Below, piece by piece: positions 7,407 through 17,313 of a DNA stretch of 64,000 nt. Location: contig CANGNS010000003.1 in NCBI GenBank assembly GCA_947455465.1, forward strand, positions 62,001 to 126,000. The letters run 5' to 3'. Each line of letters starts with the position of its first letter. Within the stretch, counting starts at the first letter, position 1. The position numbers and the translations under genes are program-made. The notes under the pieces are model-generated. The model did not search any database. It had not been told where the DNA came from and was given only the letters and a program-made list of their open reading frames with translations. This DNA is from Comamonadaceae bacterium. GTDB taxonomy: Bacteria > Pseudomonadota > Gammaproteobacteria > Burkholderiales > Burkholderiaceae_C.

Positions 7407-9284
7407 ATGTTTGAGCCTTTGTTTGCCTATTTTGAATCGCGCATCGTCGCCACTGCACCGCCTCCTCCCAGCACACCACCCAAAGGCCTGATTGCCTTTT
7501 ACTGGCACTTCATTGCGCAGGCGCGGGGCCTTTTTCTTGCCATGTTGCTCAGTTGCTTGCTGGTGGCTTTGAGCGATACCGTGACCCCGGTGCTGATTGG
7601 CAAACTGGTCGGCCTGATGACGGCCACTGATCGCGACGCTGCCCTGCAAGACGCCATGCCCATGCTGCTGACCATGCTGGTTTTCATGCTGGTGCTGCGC
7701 CCGGCGGCTCTGCTGTTTGACAGTCTGCTGCGCTTTAACGCGGTGATGGGCGCGTTTACGAGCATGGTGCGCTGGCAAAACCACTGGCATGTGGTGCGCC
7801 AAAGCTGGCCGTTTTTCCAGGATGACTTTGCCGGGCGCATTGCCAACCGCGTTATGCAAACAGGCAATTCGCTGCGCGAGAGCGCCGTCTCGGGTGTGCG
7901 GGCGGTTTGGTATATCGTGATTTACGGCATCACCACCATCGGCCTGATGTGCCTGTCCGATTGGCGGCTGGCCGTTCCGACCATGTGCTGGTTTGCCGCC
8001 TATGCGGGCTTTTTGCGCTACTTCGTGCCGCGCATGCGCGACCTCTCCAAAATCAGCTCGGAGCAGCGCTCGCGGGTGGTGGCCCGGGTGGTCGATACCT
8101 ATACCAATATCCTGACGGTCAAGCTTTTCGCCCGGCCCAGCGACGAGGACAAGCACGTCCAAAACGTGATTCAGACCCACCAGAAATCGGTGGCCAACCA
8201 TATGCGGTTGGTCACGCAGTTCATCTGGACTTTGTGGATGATGAATGCTTTGCTGCTGGTGGCTACCGCCGCAGTGGGTCTGCTGTTGTGGCGCTCCCAT
8301 GGGCTCGAAGTGGCTGTTTTTGCGACTGCGCTTCCGCTGGCCTGGCAAATCACTTCGGCGGCGGGTTGGGTGTCTTGGGAGGTAGCGGGTATTTTCGAAA
8401 ACCTGGGCGTAGTGCAAGAAGGCATGGAGACCATTGCCCAGCCGCTGGACATGGTGGACCGACCGCAAGCCCCTGCGCTAAACGTGACCCAGGCTGACAT
8501 CCGCTTTGACAACTTGAGCTTTGCCTACGAGGGCGGACGTCCCGTGCTGCAGAACATCAATTTGCACATCCGCCCCGGCGAGCGCATCGGGCTGATCGGG
8601 CGCTCCGGAGCCGGCAAGTCGACGCTGGTGCACCTGATGCTGCGCTTTTTTAACCCAGTAGAAGGCCGCATCCTGATCGACGGACAGGATATTGCGCTGG
8701 CCGCGCAAGACAGCGTGCGGGAAAATATCGGCATGGTCACGCAGGACACGGCGCTGCTGCACCGCTCGATTGCCGCCAACATTCGCTACGGCAAGCCACA
8801 GGCCAGCGACGACGAGGTAGCCCAGGCCGCGCGCAAGGCACAGGCCTGGGAGTTTGTGCAAGGCCTCAAGGACATGAAAGGCCGCGAGGGCCTGGATGCG
8901 CGCGTGGGCGAGCGCGGCGTTAAGCTCTCGGGTGGGCAACGCCAACGCATTGCCATTGCGCGGGTCATTCTGAAAGATGCGCCCATCCTGATCCTGGACG
9001 AGGCCACTTCGGCGCTGGACAGCGAAGTGGAAATGGCCATCCAGGAGCAGTTGCTGGGCATGATGGACGGTAAAACCGTGATCGCCATCGCGCACCGCCT
9101 CTCGACCATTGCCCGCCTGGACCGCCTGGTGGTGCTGGACGAGGGTCGCATCGTGGAGACCGGCACCCACGCCGAGCTGCTGGCTCTGGGCGGCCACTAC
9201 GCCGATTTGTGGAAGCGCCAGTCCGGCGGTTTTCTGGCCGAAGATGTGCCCGCACCGCCAGAAACCGCCGCCGTACTGGCCTAA
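7407..9284 (+). CDS. ABC exporter with fused membrane and ATPase domains (MsbA/lipid A exporter-like)
   Basis: A 625-residue half-transporter that would act as a homodimer in the inner membrane. Residues about 30-330 hold six membrane segments (type IV exporter fold). The ATPase has Walker A GRSGAGKST (about 398), the signature LSGGQRQR (about 507) and Walker B with D-loop ILDEATSALD (about 529-538), followed by the H-loop IAHRLSTI. The substrate is unknown: sequences of this kind are usually labelled multidrug or lipid exporters, and no lpxK or other lipid gene is adjacent. The gene stands alone, 44 bases after the TM2-like gene. Confidence 0.9.
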   Translation: MFEPLFAYFESRIVATAPPPPSTPPKGLIAFYWHFIAQARGLFLAMLLSCLLVALSDTVTPVLIGKLVGLMTATDRDAALQDAMPMLLTMLVFMLVLRPAALLFDSLLRFNAVMGAFTSMVRWQNHWHVVRQSWPFFQDDFAGRIANRVMQTGNSLRESAVSGVRAVWYIVIYGITTIGLMCLSDWRLAVPTMCWFAAYAGFLRYFVPRMRDLSKISSEQRSRVVARVVDTYTNILTVKLFARPSDEDKHVQNVIQTHQKSVANHMRLVTQFIWTLWMMNALLLVATAAVGLLLWRSHGLEVAVFATALPLAWQITSAAGWVSWEVAGIFENLGVVQEGMETIAQPLDMVDRPQAPALNVTQADIRFDNLSFAYEGGRPVLQNINLHIRPGERIGLIGRSGAGKSTLVHLMLRFFNPVEGRILIDGQDIALAAQDSVRENIGMVTQDTALLHRSIAANIRYGKPQASDDEVAQAARKAQAWEFVQGLKDMKGREGLDARVGERGVKLSGGQRQRIAIARVILKDAPILILDEATSALDSEVEMAIQEQLLGMMDGKTVIAIAHRLSTIARLDRLVVLDEGRIVETGTHAELLALGGHYADLWKRQSGGFLAEDVPAPPETAAVLA

Positions 9285-9343
9285 ATCAAGGCCCGGCGCG
9301 GGTTTGCGACAATCACCTTTTCGTTTTGAGCTGAGAGACCACC

Positions 9344-9607
9344 ATGAGTACCGCCGCACCACCGCTTCCAGACCGCTTGTCGATAGACCCGAGCAGCCAG
9401 TTTCACCAAGCAGAGGTTTTTGCCCATGACATCGGCATTCGCTTTAACGGCGTCGAGCGCAAGGACGTGGAGGAATACTGCATCAGCGAGCGCTGGATCA
9501 AGGTGGCGGCGGGTAAAACCCGTGACCGCAAGGGCCGCCCCCTGCTGCTGACGCTCAAAGGCGCAGTCGAGGTCTATTACCGCAACGCGCCTGATCTGCC
9601 TGCCTAA
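9344..9607 (+). CDS. DUF3297 family protein
   Basis: An 87-residue soluble protein matching DUF3297 as I know it: LPDRLSIDPSSQFH near the start, IGIRFNGVERKDVEEYC (about 30-46), AAGKTRDRKGRP and a C-terminal KGAVEVYY. The function is unknown; the family is widespread in proteobacteria. It overlaps the end of the convergent ureohydrolase gene by 4 bases. Confidence 0.85.
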   Translation: MSTAAPPLPDRLSIDPSSQFHQAEVFAHDIGIRFNGVERKDVEEYCISERWIKVAAGKTRDRKGRPLLLTLKGAVEVYYRNAPDLPA

Positions 9608-10653
9608 GGCTTGAGCGAAGGGCTGCCGACCATCAGGCTCAAAATCTCGAACAGCATTTGCGCCCCGACCTGGGCCGTGTTGCTGCTGGGGTCGTACTGG
9701 GGCGAAACCTCGACTACGTCACCGCCGCAGATATTGAGGCCTTGCAGGCCATGAAAAATCCCTAGCGCTTCGCGGGTCGTCAAACCGCCAATTTCGGGCG
9801 TGCCGGTGCCCGGCGCAAAAGCCGGATCCAGGCCGTCGACATCAAAACTGAGGTAAGTGGGGCCATCGCCCACTACGGCGCGGGCCATGCGCACTATTTC
9901 GGGCACGCCCAGCTGGCTGATCTCCTCAGCGTGGATGACCGTCATGCCCGCATCCTTGGAAAACTCCCACAGGTACTCGGACGAGCCGCGAATGCCGATT
10001 TGGATGCAGCGCGTCGGATCCAGCACCCCGTCCAGCACCGCCAGGCGGAACGGGCCGCCGTGGTGAAAACGCGTGTGGTCAAACGGCCCGCCAGTGTCGC
10101 AATGCGCGTCGATGTGCACCATGCCCAAAGGCTGGCGTGCGCCCAGCGCCTTCATGATCGGGTAAGTGATGGAGTGGTCACCGCCCACCGTCAGCGGCAC
10201 CACGCCTTGGGCGGCCAAGTGGCCATACCAGCGCTCCAGGTCTTCGATACACATGGGCAAGCTGTAGCGGCTGCGAAAAGGCACGTCGCCCACGTCGCCC
10301 ACACGCAAGCTGTGCACGGGCGCAACGTCCAGCACATGGTTGTACGGCCCGATACGCTCGATGGCGCGCAAGGCGCGTGGGCCAAAGCGCGCGCCGGGCC
10401 GGTTGCTGGCGCCCAAATCCATGGGCGCGCCCATCAGCGCGACTTGCAAATTACCAAAGTCAGGGGCTTGGGCATCCACGGCAAAAGCGGGGGCCGACAA
10501 AAGTGTGGGGATGCCGCTGTACGGCGCAGCCCGCGTGCCACTCTCAGAAAATATGGACTCAGCCACTTTGCGAAAGCGCGGATCGTGCATATCGGCAGCG
10601 CTACCGCTGTATTTGCTGCGCAAGGCGTCGAGTTGGGTAGGCGTCAGTGGCAT
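9604..10653 (-). CDS. Ureohydrolase of the agmatinase/guanidinobutyrase family
   Basis: A 349-residue binuclear metal hydrolase. All six metal ligands are visible: H160 (GGDHS), D182, H184 and D186 (IDAHCDTG), D271 and D273 (SFDVDGLDP). These enzymes release urea from guanidino compounds. The stretch around FHHGGPFRLAVLDGVLDP and IQIGIRGSS (about 196-224) looks closer to guanidinobutyrase/guanidinopropionase (GbuA/GpuA) than to E. coli SpeB, so agmatine should not be assumed. The ATG at 10653 was chosen over an upstream in-frame extension because the family N-terminus (PLTPTQLDALRSKYSG) begins there. It is divergent from the alpha/beta hydrolase. Confidence 0.85.
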   Translation of the reverse strand: MPLTPTQLDALRSKYSGSAADMHDPRFRKVAESIFSESGTRAAPYSGIPTLLSAPAFAVDAQAPDFGNLQVALMGAPMDLGASNRPGARFGPRALRAIERIGPYNHVLDVAPVHSLRVGDVGDVPFRSRYSLPMCIEDLERWYGHLAAQGVVPLTVGGDHSITYPIMKALGARQPLGMVHIDAHCDTGGPFDHTRFHHGGPFRLAVLDGVLDPTRCIQIGIRGSSEYLWEFSKDAGMTVIHAEEISQLGVPEIVRMARAVVGDGPTYLSFDVDGLDPAFAPGTGTPEIGGLTTREALGIFHGLQGLNICGGDVVEVSPQYDPSSNTAQVGAQMLFEILSLMVGSPSLKP

Positions 10654-10729
10654 AGAAATTAGGCTGAAAATGTAGCCAAACTGTACTTCATGGCAGCCCC
10701 TGGGCTGCCGCCCGCCAGGAGCCACCCCT

Positions 10730-11515
10730 TTGCCTTTTGCCCACAGTGCCGATGGCACGCGTATTTACTACCAAAGCCAAGGCCAGGGCGAGGCCTTGCT
10801 GCTTTTGGCCGGCCAGTCCTGCGACCACCGCGAATGGGACCGCATTGCCAGCGATTTCGCCCAAAGTTTTCAGGTCATTGTCTGGGACTACCGGGGAACG
10901 GGCCACAGCGACAAGCCTGAAAAGCCCGCTTACAGCACGCGTGGCTTTGCCGCCGATGCGGCTGCAGTGTTAGACGAATGCGGTGTCACGCGGGCCCATG
11001 CCTATGGTATTTCCATGGGCGGGCGGGTAGCGCAGTGGCTGGCGATGGACCACCCACACCGGCTGGGCGCCCTGGTGCTGGGGGCGACGACCCCCGGCAA
11101 GCGCCACGGCATCTCCAGGCCCGCGTCCGTGGACAAGGCGCTGCGCAGCGGCGATGTCCAAGCTTTGCTGCAGACGGCCTTTACCCCTGGCTGGATCGCC
11201 AGCCACCGGGCGCTGGCCGACACCATCGCCGCCCAATGGCAAGCGCCATTGCCCGCCCACGTGCGCCGGCTGCATTACCAAGCCAGCGAGGGCCACGACA
11301 GCTGGGACCATCTGCACTTGATCAGCGCCCCCACTTTGGTTATCCATGGCAGCGACGACGAGGTCAACCCGGTGGGCAATGCCCACTTGTTGGCCGCACG
11401 CATCGCTGGCGCGCAGTTGCTCCTATTGCCCGGCGCACGGCATGGCTATGCCGAGGAAATGCGCGCAGCGGCCTTTTCGGCAGTGCGCGATTTTTTAAGC
11501 AAGCACCCGCTTTAA
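10730..11515 (+). CDS. Alpha/beta hydrolase
   Basis: A 261-residue alpha/beta-fold hydrolase with nucleophile S95 in GISMG, the acid in HGSDDEVNP (about D209/D210) and the base H238 in GARHGY. The oxyanion region is [13 protein letters not shown] (about 24-36). It resembles 3-oxoadipate enol-lactonase or arylesterase-like proteins, but the substrate is not known and no aromatic degradation genes adjoin it. The start is TTG, supported by AGGAG at 10717-10721 with an 8-base spacer. It overlaps the convergent acnB end by 4 bases. Confidence 0.85.
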   Translation: MPFAHSADGTRIYYQSQGQGEALLLLAGQSCDHREWDRIASDFAQSFQVIVWDYRGTGHSDKPEKPAYSTRGFAADAAAVLDECGVTRAHAYGISMGGRVAQWLAMDHPHRLGALVLGATTPGKRHGISRPASVDKALRSGDVQALLQTAFTPGWIASHRALADTIAAQWQAPLPAHVRRLHYQASEGHDSWDHLHLISAPTLVIHGSDDEVNPVGNAHLLAARIAGAQLLLLPGARHGYAEEMRAAAFSAVRDFLSKHPL

Positions 11516-14103
11516 GCGGTCACGCCCTTCGCGACTTCCGCGTATTCCTCCAACTTGTCAAAGTTGAGGTACTGGTAAATCTGGCTGCTGTCTTTGTTGA
11601 TCACGCCCATGTTTTCGGCGTATTCGGCCACCGTGGGGATGCGGCCCAGCTTGGACGCGATCGCCGCCAACTCGGCCGAGGCCAGGTAGACGTTGGTGTT
11701 TTTGCCCAAGCGATTGGGGAAGTTGCGTGTGGACGTGGAGACCACTGTCGCGCCTTCACGCACCTGGGCCTGGTTGCCCATGCACAGCGAGCAGCCGGGC
11801 ATTTCGGTACGCGCACCGGCGGCGCCGAACACGCCGTAATGGCCTTCGCGGGTAAGTTCGGCAGCGTCCATCTTGGTCGGCGGGGCGATCCACAGCTTGA
11901 CCGGAATATCGCGCTTGCCTTCGAGCAATTTAGACGCAGCGCGGAAGTGGCCGATATTGGTCATGCACGAACCGATAAACACCTCGTCAATGTGGGTGCC
12001 CGCGACATCGGACAGCAGTTTGGCGTCGTCCGGGTCGTTGGGGCAGCACAGCACTGGCTCTTTGAGCTCGTTGAGGTCAATCTCGATAACAGCGGCGTAT
12101 TCGGCGTTTTTGTCTGCCTCGAGCAACTCGGGCTTGTCCAGCCAGGCTTGCACTTTTTGGATGCGACGCTCCAGGGTGCGCTTGTCGGCGTAGCCATCGG
12201 CAATCATGTTTTTCATGAGCACGATATTGCTGGTCAGGTATTCCTTGATCGGCGCGGGGTTGAGCTTGACGGTGCAACCGGCGGCTGAACGCTCGGCCGA
12301 CGCATCGGACAGTTCAAAAGCTTGCTCAACCTTCAAATCGGGCAAACCTTCGATCTCCAGGATGCGTCCGGAGAAGGCATTGACTTTGCCCGCTTTGGCC
12401 ACGGTCAGCAGACCCGCCTTGATGGCATACAGCGGAATGGCGTGCACCAAGTCACGCAAGGTGATGCCAGGCTGCATTTTTCCTTTGAAGCGCACCAACA
12501 CCGACTCGGGCATGTCCAAGGGCATCACGCCGGTGGCAGCGCCAAAAGCCACCAAGCCGGAGCCCGCGGGGAAGGAAATGCCGATGGGGAAACGGGTATG
12601 GCTGTCGCCACCCGTGCCCACGGTGTCGGGCAACAACAAACGGTTGAGCCAGGAGTGGATCACGCCATCGCCCGGGCGCAGCGAAACGCCGCCACGGTTG
12701 CTGATGAACGCGGGCAGTTCGCGATGGGTTTTGACGTCCACCGGCTTGGGATACGCGGCGGTGTGGCAGAAAGACTGCATGACCAAATCGGCGCTAAAGC
12801 CCAGGCAAGCCAGGTCTTTGAGCTCGTCGCGGGTCATGGGGCCGGTGGTGTCTTGGGAGCCCACGGTGGTCATGCGCGGCTCGCAATAGGTACCGGGACG
12901 CACGCCCTGCCCTTCGGGCAAGCCGACTGCGCGGCCGACCATTTTTTGCGCCAGCGTAAAGCCCGCCTGGGTGGCGATAGGCGCTTTGGGCAGGCGAAAC
13001 AGCGTCGATGCCGGAAGGCCTAGGAACTCGCGCGCCTTGGCGGTCAAGGAGCGACCGATGATCAGGTTGATACGTCCGCCGGCGCGCACTTCGTCCAACA
13101 GCACTTCGCTTTTGAGCGCGAACTCCGCCACGACTTCGCCGTTTTTGAGCAACTTGCCGTCGTAGGGCAGCACGTCGATCACGTCGCCCATCTCGAGCTT
13201 GCTGATGTCCACTTCAATGGGCAATGCGCCTGAATCTTCTTGGGTATTGAAGAAGATGGGGGCAATTTTTCCGCCCAAAGTCACGCCGCCAAAGCGCTTG
13301 TTAGGCACAAAAGGAATGTCCTGGCCGGTGGCCCAGATCACGCTATTGGTCGCCGACTTGCGGCTGGAACCGGTGCCCACCACGTCGCCGACGTAGGCGA
13401 CCAGATGGCCTTTGGCTTTGAGGTCCTCGATGAATTTCATCGGGCCGCGCTTGCTCTCTTCTTCGGGCTTGAAGGCCGCGCCCTCGCGGGTGTTTTTGAG
13501 CATCGCCAGGTAATGCAGGGGAATATCGGGGCGGCTCCAGGCGTCCGGTGCGGGCGACAGGTCATCGGTATTGGTTTCACCAGGCACTTTGAAAACCGTC
13601 ACGGTGATAGTGCGGGGCACCTCGGGGCGGTCGGTGAACCATTGGGCGTCAGCCCAGCTTTGCATGACGTCTTTGGCATGGGCATTGCCCGCCTCGGCTT
13701 TGTGGGCGACGTCGTGAAAGAAGTCAAACATCAACAAGGTCTTTTTGAGCGCCTGCGCGGCAACGGAAGCCACCTCGGCGTCGTCCAGCAAGTCAATCAG
13801 CGGCTTGACGTTGTAGCCGCCCACCATGGTGCCCAGCAGCTCGGTGGCTTTGGCCTTGGAGATCAGACCCACCGCCAAGTCGCCATGGGCAACGGCGGCC
13901 AAAAAAGAAGCCTTGACTTTGGCTGCGTCGTCCACGCCGGGGGGCACGCGGTGGGTAAGCATGTCCATCAGGTACTCGACATCGCCGGCGCTAGGGGCTT
14001 TGATCAGCTCGATCAAAGCAGCGGTTTGTTGGGCGTCCAAAGGCAGCGGGGGAATGCCCAGGGCTGCGCGTTCGGCGACATGGCTACGGTATGCATCTAA
14101 CAT
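11512..14103 (-). CDS. acnB: Bifunctional aconitate hydratase 2/2-methylisocitrate dehydratase
   Basis: An 863-residue AcnB-type aconitase that isomerises citrate to isocitrate in the TCA cycle. The [4Fe-4S] cysteines are in FIGSCMTN (about 711) and GCSLCMGN (about 769 and 772), the same spacing as E. coli AcnB. The N-terminus ([31 protein letters not shown]) is the HEAT-like domain unique to AcnB, and the swivel domain follows before the catalytic core. It is the last of three minus-strand genes mdh-lyase-acnB. AcnB proteins can bind their own mRNA when the cluster is lost; nothing in the sequence tests that here. Confidence 0.97.
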   Translation of the reverse strand: MLDAYRSHVAERAALGIPPLPLDAQQTAALIELIKAPSAGDVEYLMDMLTHRVPPGVDDAAKVKASFLAAVAHGDLAVGLISKAKATELLGTMVGGYNVKPLIDLLDDAEVASVAAQALKKTLLMFDFFHDVAHKAEAGNAHAKDVMQSWADAQWFTDRPEVPRTITVTVFKVPGETNTDDLSPAPDAWSRPDIPLHYLAMLKNTREGAAFKPEEESKRGPMKFIEDLKAKGHLVAYVGDVVGTGSSRKSATNSVIWATGQDIPFVPNKRFGGVTLGGKIAPIFFNTQEDSGALPIEVDISKLEMGDVIDVLPYDGKLLKNGEVVAEFALKSEVLLDEVRAGGRINLIIGRSLTAKAREFLGLPASTLFRLPKAPIATQAGFTLAQKMVGRAVGLPEGQGVRPGTYCEPRMTTVGSQDTTGPMTRDELKDLACLGFSADLVMQSFCHTAAYPKPVDVKTHRELPAFISNRGGVSLRPGDGVIHSWLNRLLLPDTVGTGGDSHTRFPIGISFPAGSGLVAFGAATGVMPLDMPESVLVRFKGKMQPGITLRDLVHAIPLYAIKAGLLTVAKAGKVNAFSGRILEIEGLPDLKVEQAFELSDASAERSAAGCTVKLNPAPIKEYLTSNIVLMKNMIADGYADKRTLERRIQKVQAWLDKPELLEADKNAEYAAVIEIDLNELKEPVLCCPNDPDDAKLLSDVAGTHIDEVFIGSCMTNIGHFRAASKLLEGKRDIPVKLWIAPPTKMDAAELTREGHYGVFGAAGARTEMPGCSLCMGNQAQVREGATVVSTSTRNFPNRLGKNTNVYLASAELAAIASKLGRIPTVAEYAENMGVINKDSSQIYQYLNFDKLEEYAEVAKGVTA

Positions 14104-14123
14104 TTGAATTACTCCTTATTCAC

Positions 14124-15152
14124 TCAGACAAATAAATGGTGGACTGGCGCGGGCAAGGCCACGCCGGTGCGGTAGGCGCGTTCAAGCACCTGCCAAAAAT
14201 AACGGTAGCTGGCACGGTCGTGCAGCTTGCCCTCGATGGACAAGGGCGCCCAATCCTGGCGCTGCGCAGCCAGAATAATGTCACTGGCCTGCTCGACTTC
14301 CGAGGCAGGCGGCGAAAAACCGCGCAAGATAGGCCGGATTTGCTCCGGGTGGATGCTCCACATCCGGGTGTAGCCCAAGGCCTGTGCTGCAGTGCGGGCG
14401 GCCGCTTCGATGGCAGCACCGTCACGCAGCTCGGTGACCACGCAATGCGAGGGCACTTTGCCGTGGGCGTGGCAGGCGCTGGCGATATCGAGCTTGGCGC
14501 GCACCACCAGCGGATGGTGGAATTGGTCTAGCGAATGGCTATCGCCAGCGCTGCGCAGCCCCATGGCCTGTGCAGGAATGGCGCCGTTGTGCGCGGACAC
14601 AAAATCCATCAACCCAAAACTGATGGACTCCACCCGGGGATGGGCCGCGATAGCAAAGACCTGCTGCACCGCTGCGGGAGATTCGATCAACACATGCAAG
14701 GGCAGCAGCAGCCCGCGCGCGGCAACGTCGATGTGTACCAAAGCCTGCTCCACCTGCGCCAGCGACTCCACTTTGGGCAGCATGACATAGGCCAGCCGAT
14801 CAGCGGCTGCGCCCACAATGGTGCGCACATCAGCTGCAAAGTGGGGATGGTCTAGCGCATGCACACGTACGCCAATGCGCGGTGCCAAAGCCTCGGGCTT
14901 GGCAGCCGACACCGCAAACTCTTGAAGCAGGTCCGCAACGGTCTGCGCCTGCTGGGCTTCGGAGCCAGCGGCTGCGCCGTCCTCGCAGTCCAGCGTGACG
15001 TCCATGACACAGCGGCCCATTTCGGCCATCAAAGCCGCCTGCAATTGCAGGCTCTTGCGCATGCGCAGCGGGTCGCCGCTGTAATGGTCGCATACCGGCA
15101 AAGCCCCGCTTTGGGCTTGCGGGCCTAACAGGACGTGGCGGGGATGGGCCAT
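14124..15152 (-). CDS. HpcH/HpaI aldolase/citrate lyase (CitE-like) family acyl-CoA lyase
   Basis: A 342-residue TIM-barrel protein of the CitE-like group. Conserved parts are LDCEDGA (about 55-61, metal ligand region), VMLPKVES, VLIESPAAV and ISFGLMDFVSAHNG (about 191-204). Relatives are malyl-CoA, citramalyl-CoA and CLYBL lyases; no CitD/CitF partner is present, so it is not part of citrate lyase. Its place between mdh and acnB suggests a job on a TCA-related CoA ester such as malyl-CoA or citramalyl-CoA. The ATG at 15152 was chosen; an in-frame TTG at 15164 is possible, and neither has a clear ribosome binding site. Confidence 0.82.
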   Translation of the reverse strand: MAHPRHVLLGPQAQSGALPVCDHYSGDPLRMRKSLQLQAALMAEMGRCVMDVTLDCEDGAAAGSEAQQAQTVADLLQEFAVSAAKPEALAPRIGVRVHALDHPHFAADVRTIVGAAADRLAYVMLPKVESLAQVEQALVHIDVAARGLLLPLHVLIESPAAVQQVFAIAAHPRVESISFGLMDFVSAHNGAIPAQAMGLRSAGDSHSLDQFHHPLVVRAKLDIASACHAHGKVPSHCVVTELRDGAAIEAAARTAAQALGYTRMWSIHPEQIRPILRGFSPPASEVEQASDIILAAQRQDWAPLSIEGKLHDRASYRYFWQVLERAYRTGVALPAPVHHLFV

Positions 15153-15206
15153 GGTGGGCAGCAAAGGCCGGGGGCGCCCGCGTGGACGCGCCCCGCCTTG
15201 GACGCT

Positions 15207-16193
15207 TTAGAGCAAGTGGGCCACGCCCGCTTGTTCGTCTTGCAGCTCTTTGAGCGTTTTATTGATGCATTCTTGGCTGAAAGCATCGACCGGCAGGTCG
15301 GGCACGACGTGGTACTCGCCGCCTTCACAGGTCACGGCAAAGCCAAACATGGTGTCTTTCGGAATGCCGTACTGGCCGTCCGAGGGCACGCCCATGGTGA
15401 CCCATTTGCCTTGGGTGCCCAGCGCCCAGTCGCGCATATGGTCGATGGCCGCATTGGCCGCCGAGGCCGCCGAGGACACGCCGCGTGCCGCAATGATGGC
15501 CGCACCGCGCTTGCCCACCGTGGGCAAAAAGGTATTGGCGTTCCAGTCGTGGTCGTTGATCATGTCTTTAACGCTTTGGCCCTTGATGGTGGCAAAGCGG
15601 TAATCGGCGTACATCGTAGGCGAGTGGTTGCCCCACACGACCATGTTTTCGATGTCGGCCACGGGCTTGCCGGTTTTCTCGGCCAATTGGCTCAAGGCGC
15701 GGTTGTGGTCCAGGCGCAGCATGGCGGTGAAGTTTTTGCGCGGCAGATCGGGCGCGCTCTTCATGGCGATGTAGGCGTTGGTATTGGCGGGGTTGCCAAC
15801 GACCAGCACGCGCACGTCGCGGCTGGCTACGGCATTGAGCGCTTTGCCCTGGGCAGTGAAAATTTCTGCGTTAACGGCGAGCAACTCGGCGCGCTCCATG
15901 CCTGGGCCGCGCGGACGCGAACCGATCAGCAAAGCGTAGTCAACGTCTTTGAAGGCCGTCATGGGGTCGGAGTGGGCTTCCATGCCAACGACCAGCGGGA
16001 AGGCGCAGTCTTGCAGCTCCATCATCACGCCTTGCAGGGCTTGCTGGGCCTTTTCCATCGGCACTTCAAGCAAGCTCAGCACGACGGGCTGGTCTTTACC
16101 CAGCATCTCGCCAGAGGCGATGCGAAACAAAATGGCGTATCCGATTTGGCCTGCGGCCCCAGTAACGGCGACGCGAACGGGCTTCTTGCTCAT
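15207..16193 (-). CDS. mdh: Malate dehydrogenase
   Basis: A 328-residue NAD-dependent malate dehydrogenase of the long, cytosolic-like type (MDH type 2). The nucleotide-binding loop is TGAAGQIGY near the start; the active-site His is in VWGNHSP (about 185-191). It oxidises malate to oxaloacetate. The ATG at 16193 gives the usual [16 protein letters not shown] start and has GGAG nine bases upstream; the longer open frame is unsupported. It heads the mdh-lyase-acnB group and is divergent from the GntR gene, with a likely promoter at 16281-16309. Confidence 0.97.
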   Translation of the reverse strand: MSKKPVRVAVTGAAGQIGYAILFRIASGEMLGKDQPVVLSLLEVPMEKAQQALQGVMMELQDCAFPLVVGMEAHSDPMTAFKDVDYALLIGSRPRGPGMERAELLAVNAEIFTAQGKALNAVASRDVRVLVVGNPANTNAYIAMKSAPDLPRKNFTAMLRLDHNRALSQLAEKTGKPVADIENMVVWGNHSPTMYADYRFATIKGQSVKDMINDHDWNANTFLPTVGKRGAAIIAARGVSSAASAANAAIDHMRDWALGTQGKWVTMGVPSDGQYGIPKDTMFGFAVTCEGGEYHVVPDLPVDAFSQECINKTLKELQDEQAGVAHLL

Positions 16194-16280
16194 AAAAACT
16201 CCAGGAAGTGTTGAAAAAGCGAAACTGGGGCAGCCTGCCACCCCGAACAAAGCGGGCCTTGCGGCCTGAAAGTGGCTGGC

Positions 16281-16309
16281 AGTTTACAAGGGTTTCCTCC
16301 AATAATCAA
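16281..16309 (-). promoter_or_regulatory. Likely sigma-70 promoter of mdh
   Basis: Read on the minus strand, TTGATT (16304-16309) and TAAACT (16281-16286) are separated by exactly 17 bases, each matching the consensus at four of six positions. It lies about 90 bases upstream of the mdh ATG and 11 bases from a 12-bp palindrome at 16321-16332. Confidence 0.5.
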
Positions 16310-16320
16310 TAGGTCTTATG

Positions 16321-16332
16321 TCTTATATAAGA
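16321..16332. promoter_or_regulatory. Candidate operator: palindrome TCTTATATAAGA in the mdh/gntR gap
   Basis: A perfect 12-bp palindrome that extends to 18 bp with one mismatched pair (16318-16335). GntR regulators of the HutC group bind short AT-rich palindromes of this kind, usually in their own promoter. It overlaps a possible gntR -10 (TATGAT at 16333-16338) and lies just upstream of the mdh -35. The link to the adjacent GntR protein is inferred. Confidence 0.55.
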
Positions 16333-16384
16333 TATGATTTAACCCTGCGCCGCCGACCCCTGCGGCCTCTTGCGAGATTGTTTT

Positions 16385-17188
16385 ATGGCCGTTGACCCCA
16401 CCCTCAGCACCGACACCCTGGACGCCGCCAACGCAGCGGCCTCGGGCCTTGCCGCCGGTCCGGGGCCGGCTTTTAGTCCGCTGTACCAGCAAATCAAAGC
16501 CCTGCTCCTGCAAAGCTTGCAATCGGGCGAGTGGAAATCGGGCGCTGCCATCCCCAGCGAGTTGGATTTGGCGGCGCGCTACCGCGTCAGCCAAGGCACG
16601 GTGCGCAAAGCTATTGACGAGCTGGCGGTGGAAAACCTGCTGGTGCGCCGCCAGGGCAAAGGCACTTTTGTGGCCACCCACGCCGAAGACCATGTGCAGT
16701 ACCGCTTTTTAAAGCTGGTGCCTGACAACGGCGATCTGAGCAGCGAAGGGCCAGCGCAGCGCACCATCATCGATTGCAAGCGCCTGCGCGCCAGCGCCGA
16801 AGTGGCGCGCGGACTGGCCCTGCGCGCTGGCGACCCGGTCTTGCAAGTGAGTCGGGTGCTGGCCTTTGGGGCGGTGCCCACGATTTTGGAGCACTTATGG
16901 CTGCCGGCCGGTCCTTTTAAAGGCCTCACGGCCGAGCGCCTGCGCAGCTACGACGGGCCCATGTACGCCCTGTTTGAGTCTGAATTTGGCGTGCGCATGG
17001 TCCGCGCCGAGGAAAAGATTCGGGCCGTGGTTCCTGACGCCGACGAGGCCGTTTTGCTCCATGTCGCGCCCGGGACACCGCTTTTAAGCGTCGAGCGCCT
17101 GGCATTTACCTATAACGACACGCCCATGGAATTGCGCCAGGGGCTGTACTCCACCCAAAACCACCACTATCGCAACGCATTGAACTGA
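16385..17188 (+). CDS. GntR family transcriptional regulator with UTRA ligand domain
   Basis: A 267-residue regulator. The winged helix covers about 32-97 (FSPLYQQIKALL, SGAAIPSELDLAARYRVSQGT, RRQGKGTFV). A UTRA ligand domain of the HutC subfamily follows to about residue 262 (VLEH-like ILEHLWLPA, ELRQGLYST near the end). It lies between mdh and sdhC, 125 bases before sdhC, so it probably controls TCA genes and itself; the ligand may be a cycle intermediate, which is inference. The ATG at 16385 was chosen over a TTG at 16370; neither has a clear ribosome binding site. The first 28 residues are Ala-rich and not conserved. Confidence 0.9.
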   Translation: MAVDPTLSTDTLDAANAAASGLAAGPGPAFSPLYQQIKALLLQSLQSGEWKSGAAIPSELDLAARYRVSQGTVRKAIDELAVENLLVRRQGKGTFVATHAEDHVQYRFLKLVPDNGDLSSEGPAQRTIIDCKRLRASAEVARGLALRAGDPVLQVSRVLAFGAVPTILEHLWLPAGPFKGLTAERLRSYDGPMYALFESEFGVRMVRAEEKIRAVVPDADEAVLLHVAPGTPLLSVERLAFTYNDTPMELRQGLYSTQNHHYRNALN

Positions 17189-17313
17189 ATTTGCCCACCC
17201 GCACGGCCTATTTGCAAGCGCACCGTCAGATTGGTGCAGTGCAATAGAATTTGCCGAAACTGTTAACCTGAATCCGGCCACCCTGCCCCGCTTTACCCTA
17301 GGAAACATCGCCC

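Noticed and set aside
15153..15164. TTG start four codons upstream for the CitE-like lyase
   Set aside because: Neither start has a good ribosome binding site; the ATG was kept as default, so this remains open rather than disproved.
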